From positions 1,686,704-1,750,703 of the forward strand of contig NZ_AJYZ02000019.1 in assembly GCF_000272045.2 (NCBI RefSeq): a stretch of 64,000 bases of DNA. The letters are read 5' to 3'. Shown piece by piece: positions 16,720 through 26,391 of the stretch (position 1 is the stretch's first letter; every line of letters starts with the position of its first letter). Source of the DNA: Vibrio crassostreae 9ZC13. Its GTDB lineage: Bacteria > Pseudomonadota > Gammaproteobacteria > Enterobacterales > Vibrionaceae. A program made the translations under genes and the position numbers. The notes below the pieces were generated by a model, which had not been told where the DNA came from, did not search any database, and saw nothing but the letters and a program-made list of their open reading frames with translations.

Positions 16720-17265
16720 TTAAGACGTTGGAGGTAGCACAGAATAAACCACGCCATCTTTCGGCTTACCGTTAAACAGAAATCGATTCTGGGCAATGGT
16801 TTCTCGCTCAGCGCCACACTTCTCGATCAACTTTTGGCTGGGTAGGTTCTCGGTATCGCAGACAATCTCCAAACGCGTTAACTTGAGTTGCGCGAAACAA
16901 AATTCAAATAGGGCGAACATCGCTTCTTTGGCGATCCCTCTCCTTTGAAAGTCATCACCGACCCAATAACCTAAACTCGCCATATTAAAGGTGTGGTAAA
17001 GCTCATTAATGGCAACCATACCGACTAACTTATCGCTTTTTCGTTCAAAGATGCCAAAGCCAAACGCATCGGCTTTCACCCAGTTCAGGCGAGTTGCCAG
17101 AATAAATTTCTCGGCCTCGACGATAGAAAACTCTTTATGACACCAGTCGACCCATGGCAGCAAGCTAGGGGAGGACTTAACCAGCTGAGAAAATTCTTGA
17201 GCATCTGAGGCCTCAATGATTTTAAGGCTAAGATTTTGTGTGTTGATCTGAAATTCAGGGCTCAT
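16720..17265 (-). CDS. RimJ/RimL-type GNAT N-acetyltransferase
   Basis: A GNAT acetyltransferase of about 181 residues from the ATG at 17265 (185 from an in-frame TTG at 17277). It resembles proteins that acetylate N-terminal amino groups of ribosomal proteins. The acetyl-CoA motif A region is LGYWVGDDFQRRGIAKEAM (Q/RxxGxA). The C-terminal ENLPSQKLIEKCGAERE is the usual motif B. Similar to RimL but not close enough to be sure of the substrate. It stands alone on the minus strand between ndh and csiV. Confidence 0.82.
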   Translation of the reverse strand: MSPEFQINTQNLSLKIIEASDAQEFSQLVKSSPSLLPWVDWCHKEFSIVEAEKFILATRLNWVKADAFGFGIFERKSDKLVGMVAINELYHTFNMASLGYWVGDDFQRRGIAKEAMFALFEFCFAQLKLTRLEIVCDTENLPSQKLIEKCGAERETIAQNRFLFNGKPKDGVVYSVLPPTS

Positions 17266-17334
17266 AGAGCGTACCAAGTAACGTGTAAGTACTGAGCAAA
17301 GAGAGTCAGTACAGAATAAAGATAGATAGCACTT

Positions 17335-17360
17335 AATAAAACGCCCTCACTAGGAGGGCG
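17335..17360 (-). terminator. Intrinsic terminator of csiV
   Basis: On the minus strand CGCCCTC pairs with GAGGGCG (arms 17354-17360 and 17342-17348) with a 5-base loop, followed by a T-rich run (17341-17335). Confidence 0.8.
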
Positions 17361-17402
17361 GATTGAATTATTTATATAATTATAGCCGAATCGGCAAGTA
17401 AT

Positions 17403-18170
17403 TTACTGCGCTACACGTCTAACTTGAATCACCATTCCAAGAAGTGGGTGGTCAAGGTAATGAGTTTCTGTACTGCGCATACGACGTTTTTGGTCCATGC
17501 GGTAGCTCTTAAGGAACTCTTGGACTTCAACCGTCGGAGAAATTTCAGTTAGATTGCCCACCTGGACGTTGCTTTCTGCGCCACTTACTGGTGAATCTAG
17601 CTCAATTTGTTGCTCTTGTAGAGTCACTTCACGAACGCTTGGCGCTTTTAAATCTAATGTCGTTTCAGCGTATAGGTAGTGCTGAACGTAGATTTGCAGC
17701 TTGCCGTCTAATTCGTAGAGTGGCTTATCAATTGTCTCTTCTTGGAACCCATCAGCGCTGCCTGCAGTGATTGCGCCTTTTTCAGAGCCATCAGCATTAA
17801 ACTGTTTAGAGAAATCTTTACCTGCTTGAATATGGAAAACAGGTGCCGAGCTCTTACCTTGGTCGCCTTGACGCCAAGCGGTATGCATCAGAACTTCAAA
17901 GCCAGCGTGTTTACGTAGCTTGTCTTTCTGAGGCGTTAACTTGTATTCCGAGTAAGGTAGCATTTGAACGCCTTTCTTTGCTCGGTATTGGGTATCTTGA
18001 AATGAACCAACGCGTTCAAGTGAAATCTTAGGCTGTGTATTTGGCCAAGATTCGTTCACCTTCTCTGCATCAACAGCGCGCTTAAAAATGATCACTTCTA
18101 TATCAAATTGTCTCTGCGCCAAACTTGGCAGTGAGACGAACAATAGTAGCAGTGGGATCAGTCTTTTCAT
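17403..18170 (-). CDS. csiV: Periplasmic peptidoglycan-binding protein CsiV
   Basis: A 255-residue exported protein. The signal peptide MKRLIPLLLLFVSLPSLA is likely cut before QRQFD. The mature part begins with FDIEVIIFKRA and continues with conserved blocks ending in HYLDHPLLGMVIQVRRV. In V. cholerae CsiV binds peptidoglycan and supports PBP1a with its activator LpoA. Position directly after mfd matches Vibrio. The start has CGGAG about 7 nt upstream. A hairpin lies in the 63-nt gap to mfd, so csiV may be partly uncoupled from mfd transcription. Confidence 0.85.
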   Translation of the reverse strand: MKRLIPLLLLFVSLPSLAQRQFDIEVIIFKRAVDAEKVNESWPNTQPKISLERVGSFQDTQYRAKKGVQMLPYSEYKLTPQKDKLRKHAGFEVLMHTAWRQGDQGKSSAPVFHIQAGKDFSKQFNADGSEKGAITAGSADGFQEETIDKPLYELDGKLQIYVQHYLYAETTLDLKAPSVREVTLQEQQIELDSPVSGAESNVQVGNLTEISPTVEVQEFLKSYRMDQKRRMRSTETHYLDHPLLGMVIQVRRVAQ

Positions 18171-18183
18171 TTTTACTCCGTCT

Positions 18184-18205
18184 TCCAGCCGAACTACCGG
18201 CTGGA
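18184..18205 (-). other. Intergenic hairpin between mfd and csiV
   Basis: TCCAGCCG / CGGCTGGA form a perfect 8-bp stem with a 6-base loop. No T-tract follows on either strand, so it is not a good intrinsic terminator. It may be an mRNA processing or stability element. Confidence 0.5.
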
Positions 18206-18233
18206 TAATTTATATGTGCAAGTGGATTGGGTC

Positions 18234-21200
18234 TTATGCTGAAGGCAGCAAGTTTTGTCTGAATTCGCCCAATAAATCACTAACAAATTGAATTCGCTTC
18301 CGTCTGTCGACCAATGGTATCGTAAACTTGAACTTTGTTGGTCCTTCCATTGAAAACTTTTGCGGTTGAGATTGCAACAGTTTAACAAGGTAGGTCGGGT
18401 TTATGTCAGCATCCGGGTAGAATTCTAAGAATCCACCCTTATCGTGGGCTTCAATTTTCTTCGCTTTGATAGACGCTGCGGCTAATTTTAGCTCAGAAAC
18501 TGATAACAAGTTCTTGGTTGCATCAGGCAGAAGGCCGAAGCGATCAATCAGCTCGACTTTCAACTCTGCCAATTCGTCGGTGTCACTCACACTCGCAATA
18601 CGTTTGTATGTTGATAAACGCGTGTTGATGTCTGGAATATAGTCGTCTGGCAATAGTGCAGGCAGACGCATCTCAATTTCAGTTTGTTCACGCAATAGAT
18701 CATCAAGCGAAGGCTCTCGACCTTCTTTCAACGCTTCAACCGCTTGTTCAAGCATCTCCATGTACAAGGTGAAACCAACCGACTGGATTTGACCACTCTG
18801 TTCATCACCCAACAGCTCACCCGCACCACGAATCTCTAAATCGTGAGTTGCTAGGGTAAAGCCTGCGCCCAAGTCTTCGAGCGAAGCTATCGCATCCAAT
18901 CGCTTGATCGCATCTTTGGTCATTGCTTTAGGGTGTGGCGTTAACAAGTAAGCATAAGCTTGGTGGTGCGAACGACCTACACGACCACGTAATTGGTGCA
19001 GCTGTGCTAAACCAAGGTTATCGGCTCTGTCCATCAAGATGGTATTTGCCGTTGGTACGTCGATACCGGTTTCAATGATGGTTGTACACACCAGTAAGTT
19101 GAAGCGCTGGTGGTAGAAGTCATTCATGATGCGTTCCAGTTCGCGCTCTCGCATCTGGCCATGAGCTACAGTCACGCGCGCCTCTGGAATCAGCTTTTGC
19201 AATGACTCTGCTGTTTTCTCAATCGTGTCGACTTGGTTGTGTAGGAAGTAAACCTGGCCACCACGCATGATTTCACGCAGCACCGCTTCTCTGACGATGG
19301 CATCATCACTCTCGCGAACGAAGGTTTTAATTGCCAAGCGTCGTGCGGGTGGTGTAGCGATGATCGAAAGGTCACGCATGCCACTCATTGCCATGTTCAG
19401 CGTTCGCGGGATCGGTGTCGCAGTAAGCGTTAGAATATCGACATCCGCACGCATCGCTTTCACTTTCTCTTTCTGACGTACACCAAATCTGTGTTCTTCA
19501 TCGACAACCAGCAGGCCTAGGTCTTTAAACTTAATATCGCTCGAAAGCAGCTTGTGAGTCCCGACTAGGATATCCACTTTACCGTCGGCGACATCTTGCA
19601 TGATTAGTTTTTGCTCTTTAGCTGATTTGAATCGGGATAGAACCTCAACACGAATCGGCAAGTTGGCGAAACGGTCACGGAAGTTTTCGAAGTGTTGCTG
19701 AGCAAGTAGAGTAGTAGGAACTAAAACCGCTACTTGTTTGCTGTTGTCGGTACAAATGAATGCTGCACGCATCGCGACTTCGGTTTTACCAAAGCCAACA
19801 TCACCACACACCAAACGGTCCATGGCTTTGGCTTGGCACATATCAGACATAACAGCATTGATGGCCATCGCTTGGTCATCGGTTTCTTCAAACGGGAAGC
19901 CAGATTTGAAGGTTGCGTATTGCCCGCGATCTAAAACAAATTTATAGCCAGGTTTAAGCTCACGCTTGGCGTAAACATCCAGCAGCTCTGCAGCAACGTC
20001 ACGTACTTTTTCAGCGGCACGCTTACGCGCTTTTTGCCACGCCTCACCACCTAGTTTGTGTAGCGGTGCAGAATCTTCGGCGCCACCAGAGTAACGTCCA
20101 ATAAGGTTCAAAGACGCAACGGGCACGTACAGCTTGGCATCGTTTTGGTACTCAAGTGTCACGTATTCTGTTTTCATGCCACCGGCTTCGAGTGTCTGCA
20201 AGCCGATGTAGCGACCAATACCGTGGTCAATGTGCACTACAGGTTGACCTGGTTTAAGTTCGGCTAAGTGACGAATGACAGTGTCGCTGTTAACACTTTT
20301 TTTGTCTTTCTTACGGCGCTGAACAACGCGATCACCCAACAGGTCGCTTTCACAGATAAGGGCGATGTTTTGCTCTTCATGGATAAAACCGTGTTCAGCA
20401 GAGCCAAGGATGAGGCTGAACTTGTCTTTGCCTTTAATTGAGGCATCGAGGTTTTCAACTTCGCTTGGTCGTACTTTAATACCACGAAGCAGTTCACTCA
20501 GCGCTTCACGACGACCTTCTGATTCAACCGAAAATACTACTTTGCCGTCGAAGGCTTCTGTGAACTTTCTTAGGTTAGCTAAAGGTTCTTTATTTTGATG
20601 CTGAACACTGAGATCAGGAAGAGACACAACCGGAAGGTTGGTACGTCCAGCTTTCTCTTCAATTGAATCTAAGCTCAGATTGACTTGTGGCTTCTGTTTG
20701 AAGTGTGCGAACAGCTCGTCTTTCTTCAGCCACAGTTGTTCAGGCGTGAGAAGTGGCCGTAATGGGTCAACACCGCGCTGTTCGTATCGATGAGCAACGT
20801 CCGTTAGGAATGAGTCTACTGCAGTCTCGACATCACCTAGAATCAGCAGTTGCGCTTCATCGGCAACGTAATCAAACAAGGTTTCTGTGTGATCGAAGAA
20901 CAGTGGTTGCCAATACTCAATACCAGCAGGCCATGTGCCTTTAGATACCTGCATATAAACCGATTCTGGTTCGCGGCGGGCATCAAACTGTTGGCGCCAA
21001 CGAATACGGAAATCTTCAATTGCCGTTTCCGAGGTTGGGAATTCGTGAGCAGGCAGCAGGCGGATCTCAGAGATGTCTTCAATAGAACGTTGGTTTTCAG
21101 GATCGAAGGTACGAATGGTATCGATCTCATCATCGAAGAAATCGATACGATACGGGTCTTTGCTGCCCATCGGGAACAGGTCGAGAATCGAACCACGACT

Positions 21201-21695
21201 TGCGTATTCACCTGGGCCAAACACTTGATCAACGTAGCGATAGCCGGATTTTTCAAGCTGTAGGCGAAGTTTCTCAAGCGAGTAGAGATCGCCCGTTTTC
21301 ACCATTAACGTGTGTTGTAGCAAAAAGTCTCGCGGTGACTGGCGTTGCAATAACGTGCTGATCGGAACGATCGTGATGCCATCTTTTAATGTTGGCAGTG
21401 CGTAAAGGCGTGCGATACGATCTGAGATGATCTCTTGGTGCGGCGAGAAGCTATCGTATGGCAGCGTTTCCCAGTCAGGGAATAATGCGACTTCATGTGC
21501 CGTAAACTGTTCAATTTCAGATTGAAGCTTAAGCGCCACTTGTGGGTCGGGTACTGCCAAGACGGTATGGCTGTTGTGTTGCTCTGCGAGTTTGGCAATG
21601 GCAAGAGCGAGAGACGAACCGACTAGGTTACCGATGTGCTTTTTGTCACCGGCACCTTTAAGTTTAGGTAGTGTAAATATGGATTTTTTGGTCAT
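18234..21695 (-). CDS. mfd: Transcription-repair coupling factor Mfd
   Basis: A 1153-residue SF2 translocase that removes stalled RNA polymerase at DNA lesions and recruits UvrA. The UvrB-like N-terminal module takes up about 1-350. The RNA-polymerase-interaction domain is at about 480-550 (VVHIDHGIGRYIGLQ). The translocase has Walker A GDVGFGKTEVAMRA (about 630), DEEHRFG, TATPIPRTLNM and motif VI QLRGRVGRS. The C-terminal TRCF domain closes the protein. Full length for the family. It starts 6 nt after the plzB stop, so the two are almost certainly co-transcribed. Confidence 0.97.
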   Translation of the reverse strand: MTKKSIFTLPKLKGAGDKKHIGNLVGSSLALAIAKLAEQHNSHTVLAVPDPQVALKLQSEIEQFTAHEVALFPDWETLPYDSFSPHQEIISDRIARLYALPTLKDGITIVPISTLLQRQSPRDFLLQHTLMVKTGDLYSLEKLRLQLEKSGYRYVDQVFGPGEYASRGSILDLFPMGSKDPYRIDFFDDEIDTIRTFDPENQRSIEDISEIRLLPAHEFPTSETAIEDFRIRWRQQFDARREPESVYMQVSKGTWPAGIEYWQPLFFDHTETLFDYVADEAQLLILGDVETAVDSFLTDVAHRYEQRGVDPLRPLLTPEQLWLKKDELFAHFKQKPQVNLSLDSIEEKAGRTNLPVVSLPDLSVQHQNKEPLANLRKFTEAFDGKVVFSVESEGRREALSELLRGIKVRPSEVENLDASIKGKDKFSLILGSAEHGFIHEEQNIALICESDLLGDRVVQRRKKDKKSVNSDTVIRHLAELKPGQPVVHIDHGIGRYIGLQTLEAGGMKTEYVTLEYQNDAKLYVPVASLNLIGRYSGGAEDSAPLHKLGGEAWQKARKRAAEKVRDVAAELLDVYAKRELKPGYKFVLDRGQYATFKSGFPFEETDDQAMAINAVMSDMCQAKAMDRLVCGDVGFGKTEVAMRAAFICTDNSKQVAVLVPTTLLAQQHFENFRDRFANLPIRVEVLSRFKSAKEQKLIMQDVADGKVDILVGTHKLLSSDIKFKDLGLLVVDEEHRFGVRQKEKVKAMRADVDILTLTATPIPRTLNMAMSGMRDLSIIATPPARRLAIKTFVRESDDAIVREAVLREIMRGGQVYFLHNQVDTIEKTAESLQKLIPEARVTVAHGQMRERELERIMNDFYHQRFNLLVCTTIIETGIDVPTANTILMDRADNLGLAQLHQLRGRVGRSHHQAYAYLLTPHPKAMTKDAIKRLDAIASLEDLGAGFTLATHDLEIRGAGELLGDEQSGQIQSVGFTLYMEMLEQAVEALKEGREPSLDDLLREQTEIEMRLPALLPDDYIPDINTRLSTYKRIASVSDTDELAELKVELIDRFGLLPDATKNLLSVSELKLAAASIKAKKIEAHDKGGFLEFYPDADINPTYLVKLLQSQPQKFSMEGPTKFKFTIPLVDRRKRIQFVSDLLGEFRQNLLPSA

Positions 21696-21701
21696 GTTAA
21701 T

Positions 21702-22271
21702 TTACTTGTTATCTCGGTCTAGAGAGCGTTGACGCAAGAGTTTCTGTTGTTGATAAAGTGCCGCTTTAATTAGCAGGTCTTGGTCGGTATCGCGAAGATG
21801 AGCGTATTTAAATTTGATTTCGAAACCTGAGTCTTTCGCCTCGCTAGCAAATACTTCTGCGTAGCAATAAATGGCTGCAGCTGGGTGCTCTAGAAAAAGT
21901 TTGGCTTTTACTAAGCGACCCGGTTCGATGTCTGCTTTTGAAAAGCAGGAAAACTGACTCGCACCAAATGAATAGGTGTGAGTGCGAAATTTCTCATCAT
22001 CTTGCTGCGATAACATAAAGCTCAACAAGAGGTTTAATTTTGAGTTTTGTGCATCCAATAAACTGGTGACATTCTTCAAGTCGCTGTTTTTCAGTTCCGC
22101 TCGAGCGCTGTCAGCTAACAGATCCAATTGGCTAAATTCACTTGCCACCACAAATGGTGCTGGGATCTCAGATTCGAATTGAATTTGAGAAGGTAAAGTG
22201 AAGCCGCTGTCCATTGGTTCAATATTAGCGGTAAGGCTATGGTGAACGGTGAAAAACTCTTGTTCTGTCAT
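21702..22271 (-). CDS. plzB: Degenerate PilZ-domain protein (PlzB-like)
   Basis: A 189-residue protein. Position immediately upstream of mfd matches PlzB of V. cholerae, one of that organism's five PilZ proteins. The second half (about 85-170) has the beta-strand pattern of a PilZ barrel (THTYSFGASQFSCFSKADIEPG, VKAKLFLEH), but I see neither an RxxxR nor a D/NxSxxG motif, so direct c-di-GMP binding is doubtful. The N-terminal part is acidic and helical. The divergent lolC gene lies 227 nt away. The PilZ assignment rests on context plus fold impression. Confidence 0.65.
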   Translation of the reverse strand: MTEQEFFTVHHSLTANIEPMDSGFTLPSQIQFESEIPAPFVVASEFSQLDLLADSARAELKNSDLKNVTSLLDAQNSKLNLLLSFMLSQQDDEKFRTHTYSFGASQFSCFSKADIEPGRLVKAKLFLEHPAAAIYCYAEVFASEAKDSGFEIKFKYAHLRDTDQDLLIKAALYQQQKLLRQRSLDRDNK

Positions 22272-22498
22272 GCGTTAGTTCCTTGAAGTGATCTATTGAT
22301 TATCGCTATGTGGCCGCAGTAATCAAGGTCAGTTAATTGAAAGTCTCAAATAGTTGTTTGAAATCTGGCTATTTGACAAGGTTCTGTTTTTCAAGCCTAA
22401 CTAATTGAGTTAATTCACTCTATATTTTCAATTAACCCCTACACAGTAACAGCAATACCCGTTACATTAACCCGCATCCCCTTTAGATGGTTCAAAGT

Positions 22499-23707
22499 AT
22501 GTTTCATCCTATTTCGTTGTTTGTTGGCCTACGCTATTTGAAAGGCCGTTCAGGTGATCGCTTTAGCCGTTTTGTTTCTTATATGTCGACGGCAGGTATC
22601 ACCATTGGTGTGCTGTCTTTGGTTACTGTTTTATCGGTAATGAATGGATTCGAAGCGCAGTTAAAAGACCGAATTCTTGGTGTTCTTCCTCAAGCGGTGG
22701 TTTATGAACAAGGAGGCACGACCTCACTTTCTGAAAAAGCCCCAAGCTTCGCAGAACAAATTTCGCTTAATGGTCATGTTGAACCGATTGTTCGCAGTGA
22801 GGCAGTGATTCAGAGCCCTGCTCAGCTTTCTGCTGGCCTTTTGATTGGCATCCAACCCAATTCTGATGATCCACTTCAAGACCACTTAATCGCGGGTCGC
22901 TTGTCTTCACTTCAAGCTGGGCAATATCAGCTGTTTCTTGGTCATACTCTGGCGAGAAATTTGAAGGTATCTATGGGTGACAAAGTTCGCTTGATGGTGA
23001 CCAGCGCTAGCCAATACACCCCATTAGGTCGTATTCCAAGCCAACGAAATTTCACCGTTGCCGGTATTTTCAATACAGGTTCTGATATCGACGCTCAACT
23101 GATGGTGACAGACATCCAAGACGCTGGGCGTTTGATGCGTTATAAATCAGACACTATTTCAGGCTGGCGACTATTTTTTGAAGACCCGTTTGAAGTCGCA
23201 GAGTTATCAACTCAGCCATTACCGGAAGGTTGGTTGTGGAGCGATTGGCGTGACCAACGTGGCGAGCTGTTCCAAGCGGTTCGTATGGAGAAAAACATGA
23301 TGGGCCTAATGCTTGGTCTGATCATCGGGGTTGCTGCATTTAATATTATCTCTGCGCTGATTATGGTGGTGATGGAGAAACAATCTGAGGTCGCGATACT
23401 TAAAACTCAGGGCATGACTGACGGCCAAGTGATGGGCATCTTTATGGTTCAGGGCGCGAGTAGTGGCGTGATTGGCGCACTATCCGGCGGCGCACTAGGT
23501 GTTGTTCTGGCAATGAACCTTAACCCGATTTTAGAAGCGATGGGTGTTGCTCTATTCTCGTTTGGTGGTCAGTTACCTATTTTGATTAACCCAATTCAAA
23601 TCGCTGTTGTTGTGGTTCTGGCTATTGCACTTAGCCTGATTGCCACTGTATTCCCTTCTTATCGTGCATCGTCTGTGAAACCTGCTGAGGCCCTTCGTTA
23701 TGAGTAA
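22499..23707 (+). CDS. lolC: Lipoprotein-releasing ABC permease LolC
   Basis: An inner-membrane permease of the LolCDE complex, which extracts outer-membrane lipoproteins and hands them to LolA. There is one helix near residues 20-45 ([20 protein letters not shown]), a large periplasmic domain, then three C-terminal helices ending PAEALRYE. The [17 protein letters not shown] start aligns with E. coli LolC, so I prefer the ATG at 22499 (402 aa) over 22487. Neither has a strong ribosome binding site. It overlaps lolD by 8 bases. Confidence 0.93.
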   Translation: MFHPISLFVGLRYLKGRSGDRFSRFVSYMSTAGITIGVLSLVTVLSVMNGFEAQLKDRILGVLPQAVVYEQGGTTSLSEKAPSFAEQISLNGHVEPIVRSEAVIQSPAQLSAGLLIGIQPNSDDPLQDHLIAGRLSSLQAGQYQLFLGHTLARNLKVSMGDKVRLMVTSASQYTPLGRIPSQRNFTVAGIFNTGSDIDAQLMVTDIQDAGRLMRYKSDTISGWRLFFEDPFEVAELSTQPLPEGWLWSDWRDQRGELFQAVRMEKNMMGLMLGLIIGVAAFNIISALIMVVMEKQSEVAILKTQGMTDGQVMGIFMVQGASSGVIGALSGGALGVVLAMNLNPILEAMGVALFSFGGQLPILINPIQIAVVVVLAIALSLIATVFPSYRASSVKPAEALRYE

Positions 23708-24392
23708 TTTTCTTCAATGTAATGATATCCGTAAAACGTACCGTGAAGGCTCGTTAGATACTGAGGTGCTCAAGGGAGTCAGCTTTGACATCGAAAAGGG
23801 TGAGCTAGTAGCAATCATCGGTACCTCTGGCTCGGGCAAAAGTACCTTACTGCATATCTTAGGCGCATTAGACGATGCTTCTGCGGGCAGTGTGAGTTTT
23901 CTTGGTCAAGATTTAGCATCTTTGAGTTCGAATAAGCAGGCGAAGCTTCGCAACCAGCATCTTGGCTTTGTGTATCAGTTCCATCATCTTCTATCTGACT
24001 TTTCAGCTTTAGAAAACGTGGCGATGCCGTTATTGATTGGCGGCGAAAAGCCCGCTAAAGCAAAGCAAGAAGCACAACGTTTGTTGGACAAAGTTGGATT
24101 GAGTCACCGCGTGGACCACCGACCTTCAGAGCTTTCTGGTGGCGAGAGGCAACGTGTGGCGATTGCTCGTGCATTGGTGAATAAGCCTGCGCTAGTGTTG
24201 GCGGATGAACCAACCGGTAACCTTGACCATAACACCGCACTGTCTATTTACGACTTAATGCGTGAACTGAACCGTGAATACGATACTGCCTTTTTGGTCG
24301 TGACTCACGATGGTGAACTTGCCGGTAAGATGGATCGCCAACTTCACATGCAAGATGGTTTACTGGTCAACGTAGAAAAAGAGGAGAGCTAA
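23700..24392 (+). CDS. lolD: Lipoprotein-releasing ABC ATPase LolD
   Basis: A 230-residue ABC ATPase of LolCDE. Walker [10 protein letters not shown] (about residue 42), Q-loop region FVYQFHHLL, signature [15 protein letters not shown], Walker [13 protein letters not shown] and switch histidine VVTHD are all intact. It sits between and overlaps or abuts lolC and lolE, so the three subunits are translationally coupled. Confidence 0.96.
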   Translation: MSNFLQCNDIRKTYREGSLDTEVLKGVSFDIEKGELVAIIGTSGSGKSTLLHILGALDDASAGSVSFLGQDLASLSSNKQAKLRNQHLGFVYQFHHLLSDFSALENVAMPLLIGGEKPAKAKQEAQRLLDKVGLSHRVDHRPSELSGGERQRVAIARALVNKPALVLADEPTGNLDHNTALSIYDLMRELNREYDTAFLVVTHDGELAGKMDRQLHMQDGLLVNVEKEES

Positions 24393-25637
24393 GTGTTTTC
24401 CTCTTTATCTCTATTGATAGGCGGCCGATTTAGCCGTGCGAAACAACGAGACAAGATGGTGTCGTTCATCTCATTGTCTTCGACCATTGGTATTGCGGTT
24501 GGTGTCGCGGTGATCATTATCGGCTTATCTGCGATGAATGGCTTTGAGCGAGAGCTTCAATCACGAGTACTTTCTGTCATTCCTCATGGTGAATTTGAAG
24601 GCGTGAATGAGCCTGTGACTCGTTGGGAGCACGTGATTGAGGAGTCGGTTAAGCACGATAAAGTCGTTGCTGCTGCGCCTTATGTAAAAATTACAGCGCT
24701 TGCTGAAAAGGGCAAAGAACTCAAAGCAATTGAAGTTCGCGGCGTTGACCCACAACTTGAGCAACAAGTATCGAGCCTGTCGAGTTTTATCGATAAGCAA
24801 GCTTGGAGTGAGTTTAAAGCAGGGCAACAACAAATCATCTTAGGTTCTGGTGTAGCGAATGTGCTGGGTGCGAAAGTCGGTGATTATCTGACTTTGATGA
24901 TTCCAGCGGTAAACGGTTCTGTGAAGGTTCAGGCGCCAAAGCGTGTTCGAGTGAAAGTGGTTGGCTTGCTGACGCTTAATGGCCAGATTGACCACAGCTT
25001 GGCTCTGATTCCGATTGGTGATGCTCAGGTCTACGCCAACTTAGGTGAGGCGGTAACTGGAGTCTCTTTAAAAGTGACCGATGTGCTGAACGCGAACTCT
25101 ATTGTGCGTGAAGTGGGCAATCAGCTTGATGTGTATGTGTATCTACGAAGCTGGCAGCAGAAGTTTGGTTTCTTGTATCGAGATATCCAACTCGTTCGTA
25201 CCATCATGTATCTGGTGATGGTACTGGTTATTGGTGTGGCTTGTTTCAATATTGTCTCGACGCTAATGATGGCAGTAAAAGACAGAGCATCAGAGATCGC
25301 GATTTTAAGAACCATGGGTGCATCAGACGGCCTTGTGAAGCGCATCTTTGTTTGGCAGGGCGTATTCTCAGGCGTGTTAGGCAGTTTAGTGGGCAGTGCA
25401 ATAGGTGTGCTAGTCGCTCTTAATCTCACGACACTAATCAAAGGACTTGAAAAGTTGGTCGATCACCAGTTCTTGTCCGGTGATATCTATTTTGTCGACT
25501 TCTTGCCATCACAACTTGATATGACGGATGTTGTTGTGGTTTCCGGCACTGCGATTGTGCTGAGTTTACTGGCGACATGGTATCCAGCCTCACGAGCGGC
25601 TAAGCTAAACCCGGCCTCGGTGCTTAGCTCGAAGTAA
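24393..25637 (+). CDS. lolE: Lipoprotein-releasing ABC permease LolE
   Basis: A 414-residue second permease. It has the same topology as LolC: one N-terminal helix (SLSSTIGIAVGVAVIIIGLSAMNGFERELQ region), a periplasmic domain and three C-terminal helices; it ends NPASVLSSK. The start codon GTG immediately follows the lolD stop, with GAGGAGAG upstream. A strong terminator follows, closing the lolCDE operon. Confidence 0.95.
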   Translation: MFSSLSLLIGGRFSRAKQRDKMVSFISLSSTIGIAVGVAVIIIGLSAMNGFERELQSRVLSVIPHGEFEGVNEPVTRWEHVIEESVKHDKVVAAAPYVKITALAEKGKELKAIEVRGVDPQLEQQVSSLSSFIDKQAWSEFKAGQQQIILGSGVANVLGAKVGDYLTLMIPAVNGSVKVQAPKRVRVKVVGLLTLNGQIDHSLALIPIGDAQVYANLGEAVTGVSLKVTDVLNANSIVREVGNQLDVYVYLRSWQQKFGFLYRDIQLVRTIMYLVMVLVIGVACFNIVSTLMMAVKDRASEIAILRTMGASDGLVKRIFVWQGVFSGVLGSLVGSAIGVLVALNLTTLIKGLEKLVDHQFLSGDIYFVDFLPSQLDMTDVVVVSGTAIVLSLLATWYPASRAAKLNPASVLSSK

Positions 25638-25695
25638 TTTTCGAAGTTATACGCTAAGTAAACGTCACGTTGCGCGATAGACTAACGGCATAAAC

Positions 25696-25726
25696 AAAAA
25701 AGGATCCCTGATGGGATCCTTTTTTA
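25696..25726 (+). terminator. Intrinsic terminator of lolCDE
   Basis: AGGATCCC / GGGATCCT stem with loop TGAT, flanked by A5 and T6. Confidence 0.9.
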
Positions 25727-25861
25727 TTGAATTCAATTCGTGTTCTTTACGACTTTCGTTACATGCCAATCTTGCAGAGGTAAGTAGCTCATCCGATTTT
25801 AACTTGTGTACGTTTTAAGTGAAGCGCATACAAGGTTAGATTGAATAACAAGAAATGGCGT

Positions 25862-26374
25862 TCAGTGCCTTGCTTGTCGCTTCTTCCAACTTCTTACTAC
25901 TGAGTAGCGCCATAAACCGCGAATACCAAAGTAGCCAATCATTGCTGAAACCACGCCACAAATCAGACAACCCAATAAGAACGGAGGCCCTATAGTGCTC
26001 ATTTGCGCCAAGATGAAGTCCCAAGACAATTCGAAATGGAAGGTTTGCGGTGGCACATGCATAACAAACGCCCCGACTTTATAAGCAAAGTAGAAGAGAA
26101 CAGGCATGGTAACCGGGTTACTGATCCAAACAAGTGCGACAGCTAAAGGCAGGTTAACGCCACATGCGACAGCAAGGCCTGCAGACATAATCATTTGACT
26201 TGGTAGAGGGACAAACGCCATGAATAACCCAACAGCAAACGCGCCAGCCGCAGAGCGACGATTAAGGCACCATAAGTTGGGGTTGTACAAAACATTGCCA
26301 AAAACTTTCAATGCTTTCTGACGCTTGATTAGATCATGGTCAGGCATAAATCGTTTGATAAACTTTCTTGGCAT
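25862..26374 (-). CDS. DUF2062 inner-membrane protein
   Basis: A 170-residue membrane protein. A short basic N-terminus is followed by the DUF2062 hallmark RSAAGAFAVGLFMAFVPLP and by WISNPVTMPVLFYFAYKVG, with about three to four hydrophobic segments and a basic C-terminus (WKKRQARH). The family is common and of unknown function. The gene converges on lolE and diverges from comEC with only 17 nt between start codons. Confidence 0.85.
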   Translation of the reverse strand: MPRKFIKRFMPDHDLIKRQKALKVFGNVLYNPNLWCLNRRSAAGAFAVGLFMAFVPLPSQMIMSAGLAVACGVNLPLAVALVWISNPVTMPVLFYFAYKVGAFVMHVPPQTFHFELSWDFILAQMSTIGPPFLLGCLICGVVSAMIGYFGIRGLWRYSVVRSWKKRQARH

Positions 26375-26391
26375 AGGAGGAAGCTACTCTC

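Noticed and set aside
20850..21263. 137-residue plus-strand frame inside mfd
   Set aside because: It is antisense to the conserved mfd gene, has no ribosome site and shows no family features; it is a shadow of mfd codon use.
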